64,000 nucleotides of DNA, taken from positions 62,001-126,000 of the forward strand of contig JBHYDC010000001.1 of assembly GCA_051861205.1 (NCBI GenBank), read 5' to 3'. The position numbers and the translations under genes were made by a program. The notes below the pieces were generated by a model. It was not told the origin of the DNA and searched no databases. It worked only from the letters and a program-made list of their open reading frames with translations. This DNA is from JBHYDC01 sp051861205. Its GTDB lineage: Bacteria > Pseudomonadota > Alphaproteobacteria > Rhizobiales > Pleomorphomonadaceae. Below, one piece after another: positions 51,166-60,281 of this stretch. Numbering within the stretch: position 1 is the stretch's first letter; every line of letters starts with the position of its first letter.

Positions 51166-52404
51166 ATGACCACCGCGACCCACACCGCCCGCCTCGACAA
51201 ACTCGCCGAAGTCGCCGTTCGTGTCGGGCTTGGTCTTGTCCCCGGACAGGAGCTTGTCGTGACGGCGCCGCTTCAGGCTGTTCCGCTCGTGCGCCGCATT
51301 GTCGAGCACGCCTACCGGGCGGGTGCGTCGCTGGTCACCACGCTCTACACGGACGAGGAGGCCACGCTTGCCCGCTTTGCCCATGCGCCGAATGCGGCGT
51401 TCGATAAGGCGGCGGGCTGGCTTTATGAGGGTATGGCGAAGGCCTACACCGGCGGCGCGGCGCGCCTTGCGGTGTCCGGCGCCGATCCGAACCTTCTCGC
51501 CGGTCAGGATCCAGGCAAGGTCGCCCGCGCCAACCGATCGATGTCGGCGGCGTCGAAGCCGGCGATGGAGCCGATCGTGAATTTCGAGACCAACTGGACG
51601 ATCGTGTCCTATGCCACTCCGGCCTGGGCGCGCGCCATGTTCCCCGGCGATGCCGAGGACGTTGCTGTCGAAAAGCTCTGGAACGCGATTTTTGCGGCCT
51701 CCCGCATCGATACCCCGGATCCGGTCGCCGCTTGGGCCAGCCACAACAGCAACCTGCACGCACGCAAAGACGCGCTCAACGCCAAGCGCTTCTCCGCCCT
51801 TCGCTTCCGCGGCCCCGGTACGGATCTCACGGTCGGGCTTGCCGACGACCACGAGTGGTGCGGCGGCTCGGCCACGTCGCGCAGCGGCCTCGTCTGCAAC
51901 GCCAACATTCCCACCGAAGAAGTCTTCACGACGCCCCATAAGGACCGCGTGAACGGCGTCGTGCGCTCCACCAAGCCGCTTTCCTATCAGGGCACGCTGA
52001 TCGAGGATATCTCGGTCCGCTTCGAAGCCGGCCGCATCGTCGAGGCGAATGCTTCGAAGGGCGCCGATGTCTTGCGCAAGGTGCTTGAAACCGACGAGGG
52101 CGCGGCGCGCCTTGGCGAAGTGGCGCTGGTTCCCCATTCCTCGCCCATCTCGGCGAGCGGGCTTTTGTTTTACAATACGCTTTACGACGAGAATGCCTCC
52201 AGCCATATCGCGCTCGGTCAGGCTTATTCCAAATGCTTCCTCGGCGGCGGCGTGGGCCTTTCGCCCGAAGATCTTGCCGCCAAGGGCGCCAACCGCAGCC
52301 TCATCCACATCGACTGGATGATCGGATCGGGCGCGGTGGACGTCCACGGCATCCACGCCGACGGCCGCGAGGAACCGATCATGCGCGCAGGCGAATGGGT
52401 TTGA
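51166..52404 (+). CDS. Aminopeptidase, M29 family
   Basis: A 412-residue metallo-aminopeptidase of the thermophilic aminopeptidase (AmpS/PepS) family. ANIPTEEVFTTPHKDRVNGVV carries the first metal Glu ligands; GEVALVPHSSPIS, NTLYDENASSHIALGQAY and IHIDWMIGSG supply the other conserved Glu, His and Asp ligands. It removes N-terminal residues from peptides in the cytoplasm using two divalent metals. Monocistronic, with an inverted repeat upstream. Confidence 0.93.
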   Translation: MTTATHTARLDKLAEVAVRVGLGLVPGQELVVTAPLQAVPLVRRIVEHAYRAGASLVTTLYTDEEATLARFAHAPNAAFDKAAGWLYEGMAKAYTGGAARLAVSGADPNLLAGQDPGKVARANRSMSAASKPAMEPIVNFETNWTIVSYATPAWARAMFPGDAEDVAVEKLWNAIFAASRIDTPDPVAAWASHNSNLHARKDALNAKRFSALRFRGPGTDLTVGLADDHEWCGGSATSRSGLVCNANIPTEEVFTTPHKDRVNGVVRSTKPLSYQGTLIEDISVRFEAGRIVEANASKGADVLRKVLETDEGAARLGEVALVPHSSPISASGLLFYNTLYDENASSHIALGQAYSKCFLGGGVGLSPEDLAAKGANRSLIHIDWMIGSGAVDVHGIHADGREEPIMRAGEWV

Positions 52405-52538
52405 AGGACGGCATCGATTGAAAGGCGAGGGTGGCGATCTCACCCTTTCGCCCAAAGCAGCGACACTGTCGCCCCGCGCAAATTGACGCGGGGAGCGGTC
52501 CTGGCGGATCATAGGGCATGTGAATTTTTATTCCTGCC

Positions 52539-52567
52539 TTGTATCCCCCCGCCATCGCGCCTATGTT
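52539..52567 (+). promoter_or_regulatory. Candidate housekeeping promoter of the cold-shock gene
   Basis: TTGTAT (52539-52544), 17 bp, TATGTT (52562-52567), each 4 of 6 to the consensus. It would give a ~155-nt 5' leader, as is usual for cold-shock genes. The 323-bp gap at 52405-52727 shows nothing else. Confidence 0.35.
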
Positions 52568-52727
52568 AGTTCCATCGATTTGGCCAGACGATCGGCCTGC
52601 GGACCTGCGACCAAGCCGTTTCGCGCTCTGACGACACTCCCAAAATCGGTACCACCCCGCGACCGTGCGGTCTTTCCGCGCGGCCACGGTTCTTTACGCA
52701 TCTGTTTCCGAGAAAGGGAACGTCATC

Positions 52728-52937
52728 ATGAATCAGGGCACCGTGAAGTGGTTCAACGCCACCAAGGGCTATGGTTTCATCGCGCCGGATAACGGCGGAC
52801 CGGACGTCTTCGTGCATGTTTCGGCCGTCGAGCGCTCCGGCCTCGGCAGCCTCAATGATGGTCAGAAGGTCACCTTCGACATCGTCAAGGATCGGCGCAC
52901 CGGCAAGTCCGCCGCCGACAATCTGAAGGCCGCGTAA
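52728..52937 (+). CDS. Cold-shock protein
   Basis: A 69-residue CspA-type OB-fold protein. RNP1 is KGYGFIAPD and RNP2 is DVFVHVSAV; GTVKWFNATKGYGFI is the family start. It binds single-stranded RNA and DNA and melts RNA structure. A perfect hairpin follows directly, then a small gene. Confidence 0.96.
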   Translation: MNQGTVKWFNATKGYGFIAPDNGGPDVFVHVSAVERSGLGSLNDGQKVTFDIVKDRRTGKSAADNLKAA

Positions 52938-52945
52938 TTGCGGTC

Positions 52946-52972
52946 TGCCCGCGGCGGGCGCCGCCGCGGGCA
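52946..52972 (+). terminator. Hairpin after the cold-shock gene
   Basis: TGCCCGCGGCG (52946-52956) pairs perfectly with CGCCGCGGGCA (52962-52972), loop GGCGC. No T run follows, so it may only reduce read-through into the next gene or protect the mRNA 3' end. Confidence 0.6.
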
Positions 52973-52997
52973 TTCAACCTGGAAAGAAGATAGTATT

Positions 52998-53213
52998 TTG
53001 GAACTTGAATTTACGGCCGCCCGTATTCGTGAAACCCACGACGGACTGCGGTTTCGGGTCGGCAAGCTGAAAGCCGTCCGCAAGGGCAATAATCAGGATC
53101 TGACCCACCTCCTAGACCGGACCTACGATTATGCCTCGCAGCGCGAATTGCGCTGGCACTTGGCAACGCGGCTCGGCCTCCCCGTGACAGACATCACGCT
53201 CACCCGCCACTGA
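52998..53213 (+). CDS. Small hypothetical protein, TTG start
   Basis: A 71-residue basic protein (LELEFTAARIRETHDGLRFR..., DRTYDYASQRELRWHLATRL). No family recognised. The start is inferred to be TTG at 52998 because GGAAAGAAG at 52981-52989 lies 8 bp upstream and no ATG or GTG is available at a fitting place. It begins 60 bp after the cold-shock gene, separated by the hairpin, and could be co-expressed in the cold. Confidence 0.65.
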   Translation: MELEFTAARIRETHDGLRFRVGKLKAVRKGNNQDLTHLLDRTYDYASQRELRWHLATRLGLPVTDITLTRH

Positions 53214-53231
53214 ACCGTTGGCGCTGAAACT

Positions 53232-54869
53232 TCAGCGCTGATCCTTTGCCGTGTACAGGGTCTCGCACGTGGCGCGACCCGAACACGGCCCGGTTCGTAA
53301 GCCGGTCGGCACGCGGATCGTCACCCGATATCCCTCCGACCGGTCCACGTCCAACGTGCCCGCCATTTGCTGCACCAGCATCCCAATGATGCTGGATCCA
53401 AGGCCGCTGCTGACGGGCTCGTCGTCCGTCTGCTTCAGTCCGCCGGCACCGTCGTTCCACACCGTCAACACGATATCCGTCCCGTCCTGGCGCACCCCGA
53501 TGTCGATCGTGCCGCAAAGCCGATGCGCGAAAGCATGCTTGAAGGCATTGGTCACCGTCTCGTTGATCACGATCGCGACCAGGACCGCCAGATCCAGCGA
53601 GATCTCGCTGTCGGCGACCTCAAGGTGAACCTTTATATCCTGCTCGGGCTTGCGCATGGCGTCGCAGATCCGCGAAACGATCTTGCCGACATAGGTCCGC
53701 AGGTTGATCGCCCCGCCGGATACATTTTCGATTTCACCATGCACATCGGCGATAGCGAAGATCCGGTTGATACTGTCCTGCAAGGACAACCGCAAATCGG
53801 GATCGCGAGATTTTCGTGATTGCAGGCGCAGCAGGCTGGCGATGATCTGAAGGTTATTCTTAACTCTGTGGTTGAGCTCGCGAAACAGGAGTTCCACCGT
53901 TTGCGTGCGCTCCTTGACCCGTTCCTCCAGCGTCTCGTTGGCCTTCGCCAGCGCATGGCGCGCGCGGTATTCCCGGGTTACCGCGCGTATGCCGAGCAGC
54001 GTCAGGGTCAAAAATCCGAGCGAGGCGAACACGCCGATCAGCACTACCCGGATCGAGCGCGCGCGCCAATCTGCCATCCCGACCTCCAGATCGGTTGCGG
54101 CAATCAGCACCACGGGCACCGGATCGAGCCGCCGCGCCGCATAGAACCTGTTGTTCGTTTCGACGTCGAAGGTCCGGCCGGACAGTCGCTCTTTGATAAG
54201 ACGCCTGATTTCAGCGGTCTGCTCCTCGCCCGGTTCCGGCATAGCCGTAAGGACATCTCCGTCGGCATTCAAGGCGGCAAGCACGACGTTGGAGTCCTTT
54301 CGAACCTCCCGGTAGATTTCGCTGAGATAGCCCTGGTCCACCCCGGCAACCACGACCCCGGCGAAGGCACCGGATCTGTCGATAATCGAACGAGCGAGGG
54401 TGAAGCGTTGTCGCTTGACGACCGTTCCAAGACCAGTCGGGCCGACTAGAAATTTCTGCGGCGAGCGCTTGAGGCTTATGTACCAGCTCTCTTGGCGTAT
54501 ATCGGTGTGCAACTTGTTATCGGTGTTGTTGTTGATCCAGGTAAACCCGTCGCTCGTGGTCGCCCACATGGTGCCGACGGCCGAGTTGCCCACGACTAGG
54601 TCGTCAAGCCGGGTCCGAAGCGGCCGAACGTCGGCCACGGCGTCGGGATCGATGTCCGACAAAATCGTTGCTGCCCGGTCAAGGGCAGATGCGGCGTTCA
54701 TTAGGCCTTGCCGGGCATGAGCCGCCATCAGATCGGCACGCGCCATGGTATCGGTCACAACGGCCTGATAGCTGGTTTTGTGGTCACGGATGATCGTTGT
54801 GGTAACGACCACGGTTGAAACCGAGGCGAACACTAAAGCAGCTGTGATCCATATGGTCCGCTGGGGCAT
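53232..54869 (-). CDS. Sensor histidine kinase, HisKA_2 type
   Basis: A 545-residue membrane sensor. Two transmembrane helices (residues ~7-27 and ~275-298) enclose a periplasmic Cache-like domain (TMWATTSDGFTWINNNTDNK, FTLARSIIDRSGAFAGVVVA). The HisKA_2 box is LLFRELNHRVKNNLQIIASL with His at about 334, followed by an ATPase domain (VIVINETVTNAFKHAF, TVWNDGAGG, GLGSSIIGMLVQQM). Such kinases feed stand-alone receivers or PhyR in alphaproteobacteria, so it could link to the receivers at 17929 or 46468 or to EcfG. No regulator is adjacent. Confidence 0.92.
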   Translation of the reverse strand: MPQRTIWITAALVFASVSTVVVTTTIIRDHKTSYQAVVTDTMARADLMAAHARQGLMNAASALDRAATILSDIDPDAVADVRPLRTRLDDLVVGNSAVGTMWATTSDGFTWINNNTDNKLHTDIRQESWYISLKRSPQKFLVGPTGLGTVVKRQRFTLARSIIDRSGAFAGVVVAGVDQGYLSEIYREVRKDSNVVLAALNADGDVLTAMPEPGEEQTAEIRRLIKERLSGRTFDVETNNRFYAARRLDPVPVVLIAATDLEVGMADWRARSIRVVLIGVFASLGFLTLTLLGIRAVTREYRARHALAKANETLEERVKERTQTVELLFRELNHRVKNNLQIIASLLRLQSRKSRDPDLRLSLQDSINRIFAIADVHGEIENVSGGAINLRTYVGKIVSRICDAMRKPEQDIKVHLEVADSEISLDLAVLVAIVINETVTNAFKHAFAHRLCGTIDIGVRQDGTDIVLTVWNDGAGGLKQTDDEPVSSGLGSSIIGMLVQQMAGTLDVDRSEGYRVTIRVPTGLRTGPCSGRATCETLYTAKDQR

Positions 54870-55140
54870 TGTGGCAGTGCTCTGAGTTCAATCAAGGGCA
54901 TGGCAGCTCGAAATCCGCCAGGGATCATGGAAAGTACAAATGTCGCGTCAATAAAATACAGAAAAATGCATTAGTGAGCCAAGCACTGTGCTCGGCTTGG
55001 AATCGCGGACCGCAGGCGCTCGGATTGGCAGCGACAAAAGGGTGTAGTCTTGGCCGTACCAGAAATTGGCGTTCCGAAGGCTTCAGGTTCTCCGCTTCGA
55101 ATGCACACCATGACATCATGTCTTTTTGAGTGCAGCGATC

Positions 55141-55386
55141 ATGGAAATCGTCCTGACGATCGATAAAATCGACGTCCCGGACGACGCTGATCCAGGACTC
55201 GTCAACTCTGTAAACGAGTCTACGGCCGATGCGTTCCACGCAATCGCCGGTGAAATGACATTTTTGCTGAGAGGCGAGGCATTGGCCTGGTTCAAAGCAG
55301 CCGTGATCAGCGGGCCGGAACTACGCGCTCGGGAAAGAGCGCAGCAATCTCCGCCTCGTCCGCCGCGCAAACACCTCGCTCGGTGA
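55141..55386 (+). CDS. Possible small protein, uncertain
   Basis: An 81-residue open frame (MEIVLTIDKIDVPDDADPGL..., AFHAIAGEMTFLLRGEALAW). The first ~60 residues look protein-like, but the last ~25 lie over the 3' end of mtnA on the other strand and look like antisense translation. No ribosome site. It could be a broken gene in the otherwise empty gap 54870-55306. Confidence 0.3.
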   Translation: MEIVLTIDKIDVPDDADPGLVNSVNESTADAFHAIAGEMTFLLRGEALAWFKAAVISGPELRARERAQQSPPRPPRKHLAR

Positions 55387-56413
55387 TCAGCCCCGTTACC
55401 AATCGAGCCGGCGTCACGTCGAAGGCGTCGTTGCGGGCCGGGGAGTTTTCTGGCGTCAGGCGAACCGAAAGGATCCGCCCGTCCCCAGCGCGTCCGGCGA
55501 TATGGGACACCTCGCCGGGATCGCGCTGCTCGATCGGGATCTCTTTCACGCCGTCATGGAGCGCGAAATCGATCGAGGACGACGGCGCGGCCACATAGAA
55601 GGGCACACCATTGTCGGCCGCTGCCAGCGCTTTCAGATAGGTGCCGATCTTATTGGCCACGTCGCCCCGGCGCGTCGTCCGGTCGGTTCCAACGATGCAA
55701 AGGTCGACCAGCCCGTGCTGCATCAAATGCCCGCCGCCGTTGTCGGAGATGACCGTGTGCGGCACGTCGTGCTGACCAAGCTCCCACGCCGTCAGAAACG
55801 CGCCTTGGTTGCGCGGCCGCGTCTCGTCCACCCACACATGAACCGGCACGCCGGCATCATGCGCCTTGTAGATCGGAGCGAGCGCGGTGCCCCAATCCAC
55901 CGTCGCAAGCCACCCGGCGTTGCAATGCGTCAGCACATTGACCGGCCCGTTTCCGCCCTTCTGGCGTTGGCTCGCGGCGATCAGGTTAGCGCCGAACTCA
56001 CCGATCCGCTGGCAGGCCGCCACATCCTCGTCCGCCATTGCCGCGGCAAGCGCAAAGGCCGCCTCGGCCCGCTCGCCCGCCGCCAGTCGCGATACGGCGT
56101 TCCGGATATGAGCAAGCGCCCATCCAAGGTTGACGGCGGTCGGACGCGTGGCATGAAGCGTTTCGAAGCCGCGCGCCAGCGCTTCGTCGGAGGGGTCGTC
56201 GCGCAGCGCCATCGCAAGGCCGTAAGCGCCGGTCACCCCAATCAGCGGCGCCCCGCGAACCCACATCTCCTTGATCGCCCGCGCCGCTTCCGTCATGTCC
56301 CGCAGCGGCACCACCGCGAACTCGTGCGGTAGCCGTGTCTGATCTATGATCTCCACCGAACGGCCGTCGTCCGCCGCCCAAATCGTGCGCATCCAGCGTC
56401 CATTCACGAGCAT
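55307..56413 (-). CDS. mtnA: S-methyl-5-thioribose-1-phosphate isomerase
   Basis: A 368-residue MtnA/eIF2B-like isomerase converting 5-methylthioribose-1-phosphate to the ribulose form in methionine salvage (some also use 5-deoxyribose-1-phosphate). MWVRGAPLIGVTGAYGLA, VLTHCNAGWLATVDWGTALA (catalytic Cys), VHVWVDETRPRNQGAFLTAW and IVGTDRTTRRGDVANKIGTY (catalytic Asp) are all present. Start 56413 overlaps the cupin stop. The frame stays open far upstream, but that is antisense to nothing meaningful and lacks homology. Confidence 0.93.
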   Translation of the reverse strand: MLVNGRWMRTIWAADDGRSVEIIDQTRLPHEFAVVPLRDMTEAARAIKEMWVRGAPLIGVTGAYGLAMALRDDPSDEALARGFETLHATRPTAVNLGWALAHIRNAVSRLAAGERAEAAFALAAAMADEDVAACQRIGEFGANLIAASQRQKGGNGPVNVLTHCNAGWLATVDWGTALAPIYKAHDAGVPVHVWVDETRPRNQGAFLTAWELGQHDVPHTVISDNGGGHLMQHGLVDLCIVGTDRTTRRGDVANKIGTYLKALAAADNGVPFYVAAPSSSIDFALHDGVKEIPIEQRDPGEVSHIAGRAGDGRILSVRLTPENSPARNDAFDVTPARLVTGLITERGVCAADEAEIAALFPERVVPAR

Positions 56414-56790
56414 CAAATGCCCTCCAAATCCGAATAGCCGGCCGGTTCGAACCGGGGCGTGCAGAGGCAGAGAAACACGAGATCGCCCTTGCCGATGTTG
56501 GTAATCCGCTGCGGCGCGCCCGCCGGAATATCCACGATATCGCCGGGGCCAACCTCGAAACTCTGCCCCTCGCCGCCCTCCATGCGCCCCCGCCCGGAGC
56601 GGACGAAGTAAATTTCCCGCACGTCCAGCGCATGCAGCGCCGTCGTCACGCCGGGCTCCACCCGCGCTTCGGCCAGCGACACGCCGGGAATGCCGGGATC
56701 GTTGACGAGTTCGGTGATGTGGCACCGCTCGTCCGTGTAGAACTCGGCCTTATCGGCGTGAAACAAGCGCAGCATGCGGGAACTCATCAA
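56413..56790 (-). CDS. Cupin domain protein upstream of mtnA
   Basis: A 125-residue cupin: TALHALDVREIYFVRSGRGR (motif 1) and GPGDIVDIPAGAPQRITNIG (motif 2). The usual last His of motif 2 is Gln (APQRI), so metal binding may differ. It overlaps mtnA by one base (TGATG). In Rhodospirillum a cupin follows MtnA in the methylthioadenosine-isoprenoid shunt, releasing methanethiol; that role here is only a hypothesis from gene order. Confidence 0.82.
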   Translation of the reverse strand: MMSSRMLRLFHADKAEFYTDERCHITELVNDPGIPGVSLAEARVEPGVTTALHALDVREIYFVRSGRGRMEGGEGQSFEVGPGDIVDIPAGAPQRITNIGKGDLVFLCLCTPRFEPAGYSDLEGI

Positions 56791-56865
56791 AGGCCTCGTC
56801 GTGGATGTCCACTATACAACGCGCGCCGCCTTTGAGAAAACCGGTGAAATCGGAGAAAACCGCAG

Positions 56866-58191
56866 ATGGCCCCCCGTTACGACCTCATCGTCCGCGCCGC
56901 CGCCGTGGTCACCTGCGATGCCGGCATGTCCGTGATCGAGAACGGGGCGGTTGCCGTTTCCGCCGGCCGCATCGCCGCGATCGGCCCGGCCGCCGATATC
57001 GGTGGGAATGCCGGCGCGGTCGTTGACATCAAGGATCGCATCCTGATGCCAGGCCTCATCAACATGCACTGCCATGCCGCGGACAGCCTGTTTCGCGGCC
57101 TCGTTGAAAACCTCCCCCTCGAACCCTGGCTTCAGACGGTCTGGAAGGCCGAGCGCGCCATTTTGAACGCGTGCACCTGCCGCCTCGGCGCCAAGCTCGG
57201 CATCGCCGAATTGCTGCTGTCGGGCGTCACCACGGTGATGGACATGTTCTGGCACCCCGAGGAAACCGTGGCGGCCGCTCGCGAGCTTGGCATCCGGATC
57301 GCCACCGGCGGCATTTTCTTCGACTTTCCCGGCATGGATGGCCTCGGCGCCGAACACCGGCTTGCCGATGCCGAAGCCTTTTTCGCCGCCACGGCGGGCG
57401 ATCCCATGGTGTTTGCCGGCACCGCGCCGCATGCCGCCTATACCGTCGGCCCGTCCGCCCTGAAGGACGCCTATGATCTGGCAAAAGCGCGCGGCGGTTT
57501 CTTCCACACCCATGCCGCCGAAACCAAGGTCGAACAGGCAACGATCGAAGAACGCTACGGCCGCTCGGTCATCCGCCACTTCGCCGCTCTTGGGCTCCTT
57601 GGCGAGCGCACGGTGCTAGCCCATTGCGTGCATCTCGACGACGAGGAAATCCAGCTGCTTGCCGCCAGCCGCACCCATGTCGCGCACAATCCGCTTTCGA
57701 ACTTAAAGCTCGCGTCGGGCTTTGCTCCCGTGCCGGCGCTGATGGCGGCGGGCGTCAACGTTGCGCTTGGAACCGACGGCGCGATTTCCGGCAACGACAT
57801 CGATATGTGGCTCGCCATTCGCCTCGCGGCCACGCTCCACAAAGCCGTAACCGGAGACGCCGCTGCGATGCCGACGCAGGACGTTTTGTGCATGGCGACC
57901 GTGAACGGCGCCCGCGCGCTCCACGCCGAACACCGAATCGGCTCGCTGGAGCTTGGCAAGGAGGCCGATTTCATTTTGGTCGCCACCGACCGCGCCCACG
58001 CCGTCCCGCTGTTCGACCCAGTCGATCACCTCGTCTACGCCGCCAAGGCGTCCGACGTGACCGATGTTTTCGTTGCGGGACGTCATGTGGTCGAGGCCGG
58101 CCGCCTCACGACGGCCGACTTGCCCGCCATCTCAAGCGATGTGCGCGCCCTCCGCGCCGCCACGCTCGCCAGCATTGGGCGGCCGGCTTAA
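56866..58191 (+). CDS. Amidohydrolase, MTA/SAH deaminase-like
   Basis: A 441-residue TrzN/ATZ-type metal hydrolase. Metal ligands: MPGLINMHCHAADSLFRGL (HxH), FFHTHAAETKVE (His and proton-shuttle Glu), VLAHCVHLDDEEI (His) and ALGTDGAISGNDIDM (Asp). This pattern fits 5-methylthioadenosine/S-adenosylhomocysteine deaminases. Divergent from the cupin-mtnA pair, it could supply methylthioinosine, from which MtnA's substrate can be made. It ends overlapping the next gene by 4 bp, convergently. Confidence 0.88.
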   Translation: MAPRYDLIVRAAAVVTCDAGMSVIENGAVAVSAGRIAAIGPAADIGGNAGAVVDIKDRILMPGLINMHCHAADSLFRGLVENLPLEPWLQTVWKAERAILNACTCRLGAKLGIAELLLSGVTTVMDMFWHPEETVAAARELGIRIATGGIFFDFPGMDGLGAEHRLADAEAFFAATAGDPMVFAGTAPHAAYTVGPSALKDAYDLAKARGGFFHTHAAETKVEQATIEERYGRSVIRHFAALGLLGERTVLAHCVHLDDEEIQLLAASRTHVAHNPLSNLKLASGFAPVPALMAAGVNVALGTDGAISGNDIDMWLAIRLAATLHKAVTGDAAAMPTQDVLCMATVNGARALHAEHRIGSLELGKEADFILVATDRAHAVPLFDPVDHLVYAAKASDVTDVFVAGRHVVEAGRLTTADLPAISSDVRALRAATLASIGRPA

Positions 58192-59237
58192 GCCCTCACG
58201 GCCACTTCGCTGCGGCTTCCTTCCGTCACGAAGCTCGCGTCGATCACGCGTTGCAGATCGGCCGCCCGGCGGAAGGTGGGCTCCTCGGCGACGCCTTTGC
58301 GCACGGCGGAAACGAAGCGCTGATAGTTGGTCGGCACCGGGTCCGGCGTTACGTCGCGCCAGATTTGAGTGTGCACATCCTCGCCCGCGCACACCTTCAG
58401 CGTGGAGCCGTCGAAGCCGTTTTGAACTTCCAGCCCGCCCTTGTCGCCATAAACCCGCAGCCGCAAGGTGTTGGCATAGCCGCTTGCCCAACGGCTGGCA
58501 TGCACCACGCCGAGCGCACCGTTGGCGAACTCGACGGTCATCGAGAAGCTGTCGTTGGCATCGAGCTTATAGTCGCCGATCCGGTCGTTTTCGGCCTTAT
58601 GGAAGGTCGTTAGTCGGCAATAAATGCTGTCGATATCGGAGGCCGCGCCCCAGCCCGCGAAGTCGAGAATATGGATGCCGACGTCGCCGAGCACGCCCTT
58701 GGAGCCATGCTCCTCCGAAAGCCGCCAGAGCCAGCGGTCTTCAGACCGCCAGTCGCCCCAATGCAGCCCCACGAGCCAGCTTTGCAGATAGCTCGCCTCG
58801 ACATGCCGCACCGCGCCGATCACGCCCGCCTGAACGAGTTCGCGCGCCTTCTGGATTTCGGCCACGTTGCGATAGGACAGGTTGACCATGCCGACCAGCC
58901 CGGCCTTTTCGGCCGCCTCGGTCATCTCCAGCGCGTCTGCGTAATTCACCGCCAGCGGCTTTTCGCAGAAGACGTGCTTGCCTGCCGCGATCAGCTTCAT
59001 CGTCGTGGGGTGATGCTCGCCGTCCGGCGTCACATTCGCCGCCACGTCGAACTCGCCCCAGGCGATTGCCTCGTCCAGGCTGGTGAAGCCGACGGGGATG
59101 TTGTGCCCTGCACAAAAGGCATCGACCCGCGCCTGCACGATGTCGACGGCTCCGGCGAGCGTAACGCCGTCGATCGCCGCGAAATGCTTGGCATGCTGGG
59201 CGGCCATCGAGCCGGTACCGAGAATGAGAACGCGCAT
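58188..59237 (-). CDS. Gfo/Idh/MocA family oxidoreductase (ThuB-like position)
   Basis: A 349-residue NAD(P)-dependent sugar dehydrogenase. N-terminal Rossmann fold: RVLILGTGSMAAQHAKHFAA; the family EKP motif is HVFCEKPLAVNYADALEM; C-terminal: GSKGVLGDVGIHILDFAGW with the catalytic Asp-His. It lies downstream of a thuA-like gene on the same strand, as thuB does in rhizobial trehalose or disaccharide 3-keto pathways. The sugar substrate is inferred from that. Start 59237 is preferred over an open frame to 59291. Confidence 0.9.
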   Translation of the reverse strand: MRVLILGTGSMAAQHAKHFAAIDGVTLAGAVDIVQARVDAFCAGHNIPVGFTSLDEAIAWGEFDVAANVTPDGEHHPTTMKLIAAGKHVFCEKPLAVNYADALEMTEAAEKAGLVGMVNLSYRNVAEIQKARELVQAGVIGAVRHVEASYLQSWLVGLHWGDWRSEDRWLWRLSEEHGSKGVLGDVGIHILDFAGWGAASDIDSIYCRLTTFHKAENDRIGDYKLDANDSFSMTVEFANGALGVVHASRWASGYANTLRLRVYGDKGGLEVQNGFDGSTLKVCAGEDVHTQIWRDVTPDPVPTNYQRFVSAVRKGVAEEPTFRRAADLQRVIDASFVTEGSRSEVAVRA

Positions 59238-59410
59238 GGAAAAGCGACCCGCGAGGGTTTGAGGAGGGGACGAACGCGGTGGGAGGTACAAACGCGAGAA
59301 ACGCGGCCGGTCGCCGATCGCTCGGCAGGCCCGTGGCCGGCGGGCTCAACACTCAAACGCGGGGTCGGCCCGATCCGGAACCCGGAGGGCCGGCCGCCAT
59401 AATCAACACA

Positions 59411-60196
59411 TCAACGGTAACCCGCTTCGCCCGGCTTGTGCAGCTTGGGGCCGCGCTCAACGATCGGCTCAAGCGCCTTGTCCACCGAAACGTTCGGCGC
59501 ATCGTGAATGCCGGTCCATGCAACACCGGGGTTATAGGCCCATTTCACCGAATTCCGCAGCACGGTGCGGACATTCTCGTCGTAATAGGTCGGATAAGTT
59601 TCGTGGCCGGGGCGGAAATAAAACACATTGCCCGCGCCGCGCTTGTAGGTGAGGCCCGAGCGGAACACTTCCCCGCCCTCGAACCAGGAGATGAACACCG
59701 TCTCCAGCGGTTCGGGCACCGAGAAGGGCTCGCCATACATCTCTTCGTTCTCGATGACGAAGGATTCTGAAAGCCCCGCCGCGATCGGGTGGTTGCGGTT
59801 CAGCACCCAGATCCGCTCGCGCTCGCCCGCTTCCCGCCATTTGAGCGCGCAGGGCGTGCCCATCAGCCGCTTGAAAATCTTCGAGAAATGGCCCGAATGA
59901 AGCACGATCAGCCCCATGCCCTCGAAGACGCGCTTTGCCACCCGCTCTACGATCTCGTCGGACACCTCGCCGTGAGCCTGGTGGCCCCACCACACCAGCA
60001 CGTCGGTCGCGGCCAGCCGCTCGGCGGTGCAGCCGTGCTCGGGATCTTGGAGGGTCACGGTGGTCGCCTCGATCGCCGCATCCTCGTTGAGCGCGGCGGC
60101 AATCGCTGCATGCATCCCGTCGGGGTAGAGGGCCCGAACGGTTTCGTTGGTCTTTTCGTGGACGTTCTCGCCCCAAACCAAAGCCCGGATGCTCAA
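59411..60196 (-). CDS. ThuA-like trehalose utilization domain protein
   Basis: A 261-residue ThuA-family protein with the class I amidotransferase-like fold: RALVWGENVHEKTN, VLVWWGHQAHGEVSD, LIVLHSGHFSKIFKRLMGT and GNVFYFRPGHETYPTYYDE are typical. ThuA in rhizobia takes part in trehalose/maltitol/sucrose breakdown with ThuB. The start is probably TTG at 60196, which has CAGGAGA 7 bp upstream and matches the family N-terminus; an ATG at 60223 lacks this. No sugar ABC transporter is visible here. Confidence 0.9.
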   Translation of the reverse strand: MSIRALVWGENVHEKTNETVRALYPDGMHAAIAAALNEDAAIEATTVTLQDPEHGCTAERLAATDVLVWWGHQAHGEVSDEIVERVAKRVFEGMGLIVLHSGHFSKIFKRLMGTPCALKWREAGERERIWVLNRNHPIAAGLSESFVIENEEMYGEPFSVPEPLETVFISWFEGGEVFRSGLTYKRGAGNVFYFRPGHETYPTYYDENVRTVLRNSVKWAYNPGVAWTGIHDAPNVSVDKALEPIVERGPKLHKPGEAGYR

Positions 60197-60281
60197 AGTC
60201 CGTCTCCTGATTCCCGGATCCATTGAAACGATCCAAAGCGCTTTTGGAATGCACTGTCAAGGGCTGCGCTCAGCTCTTTAA

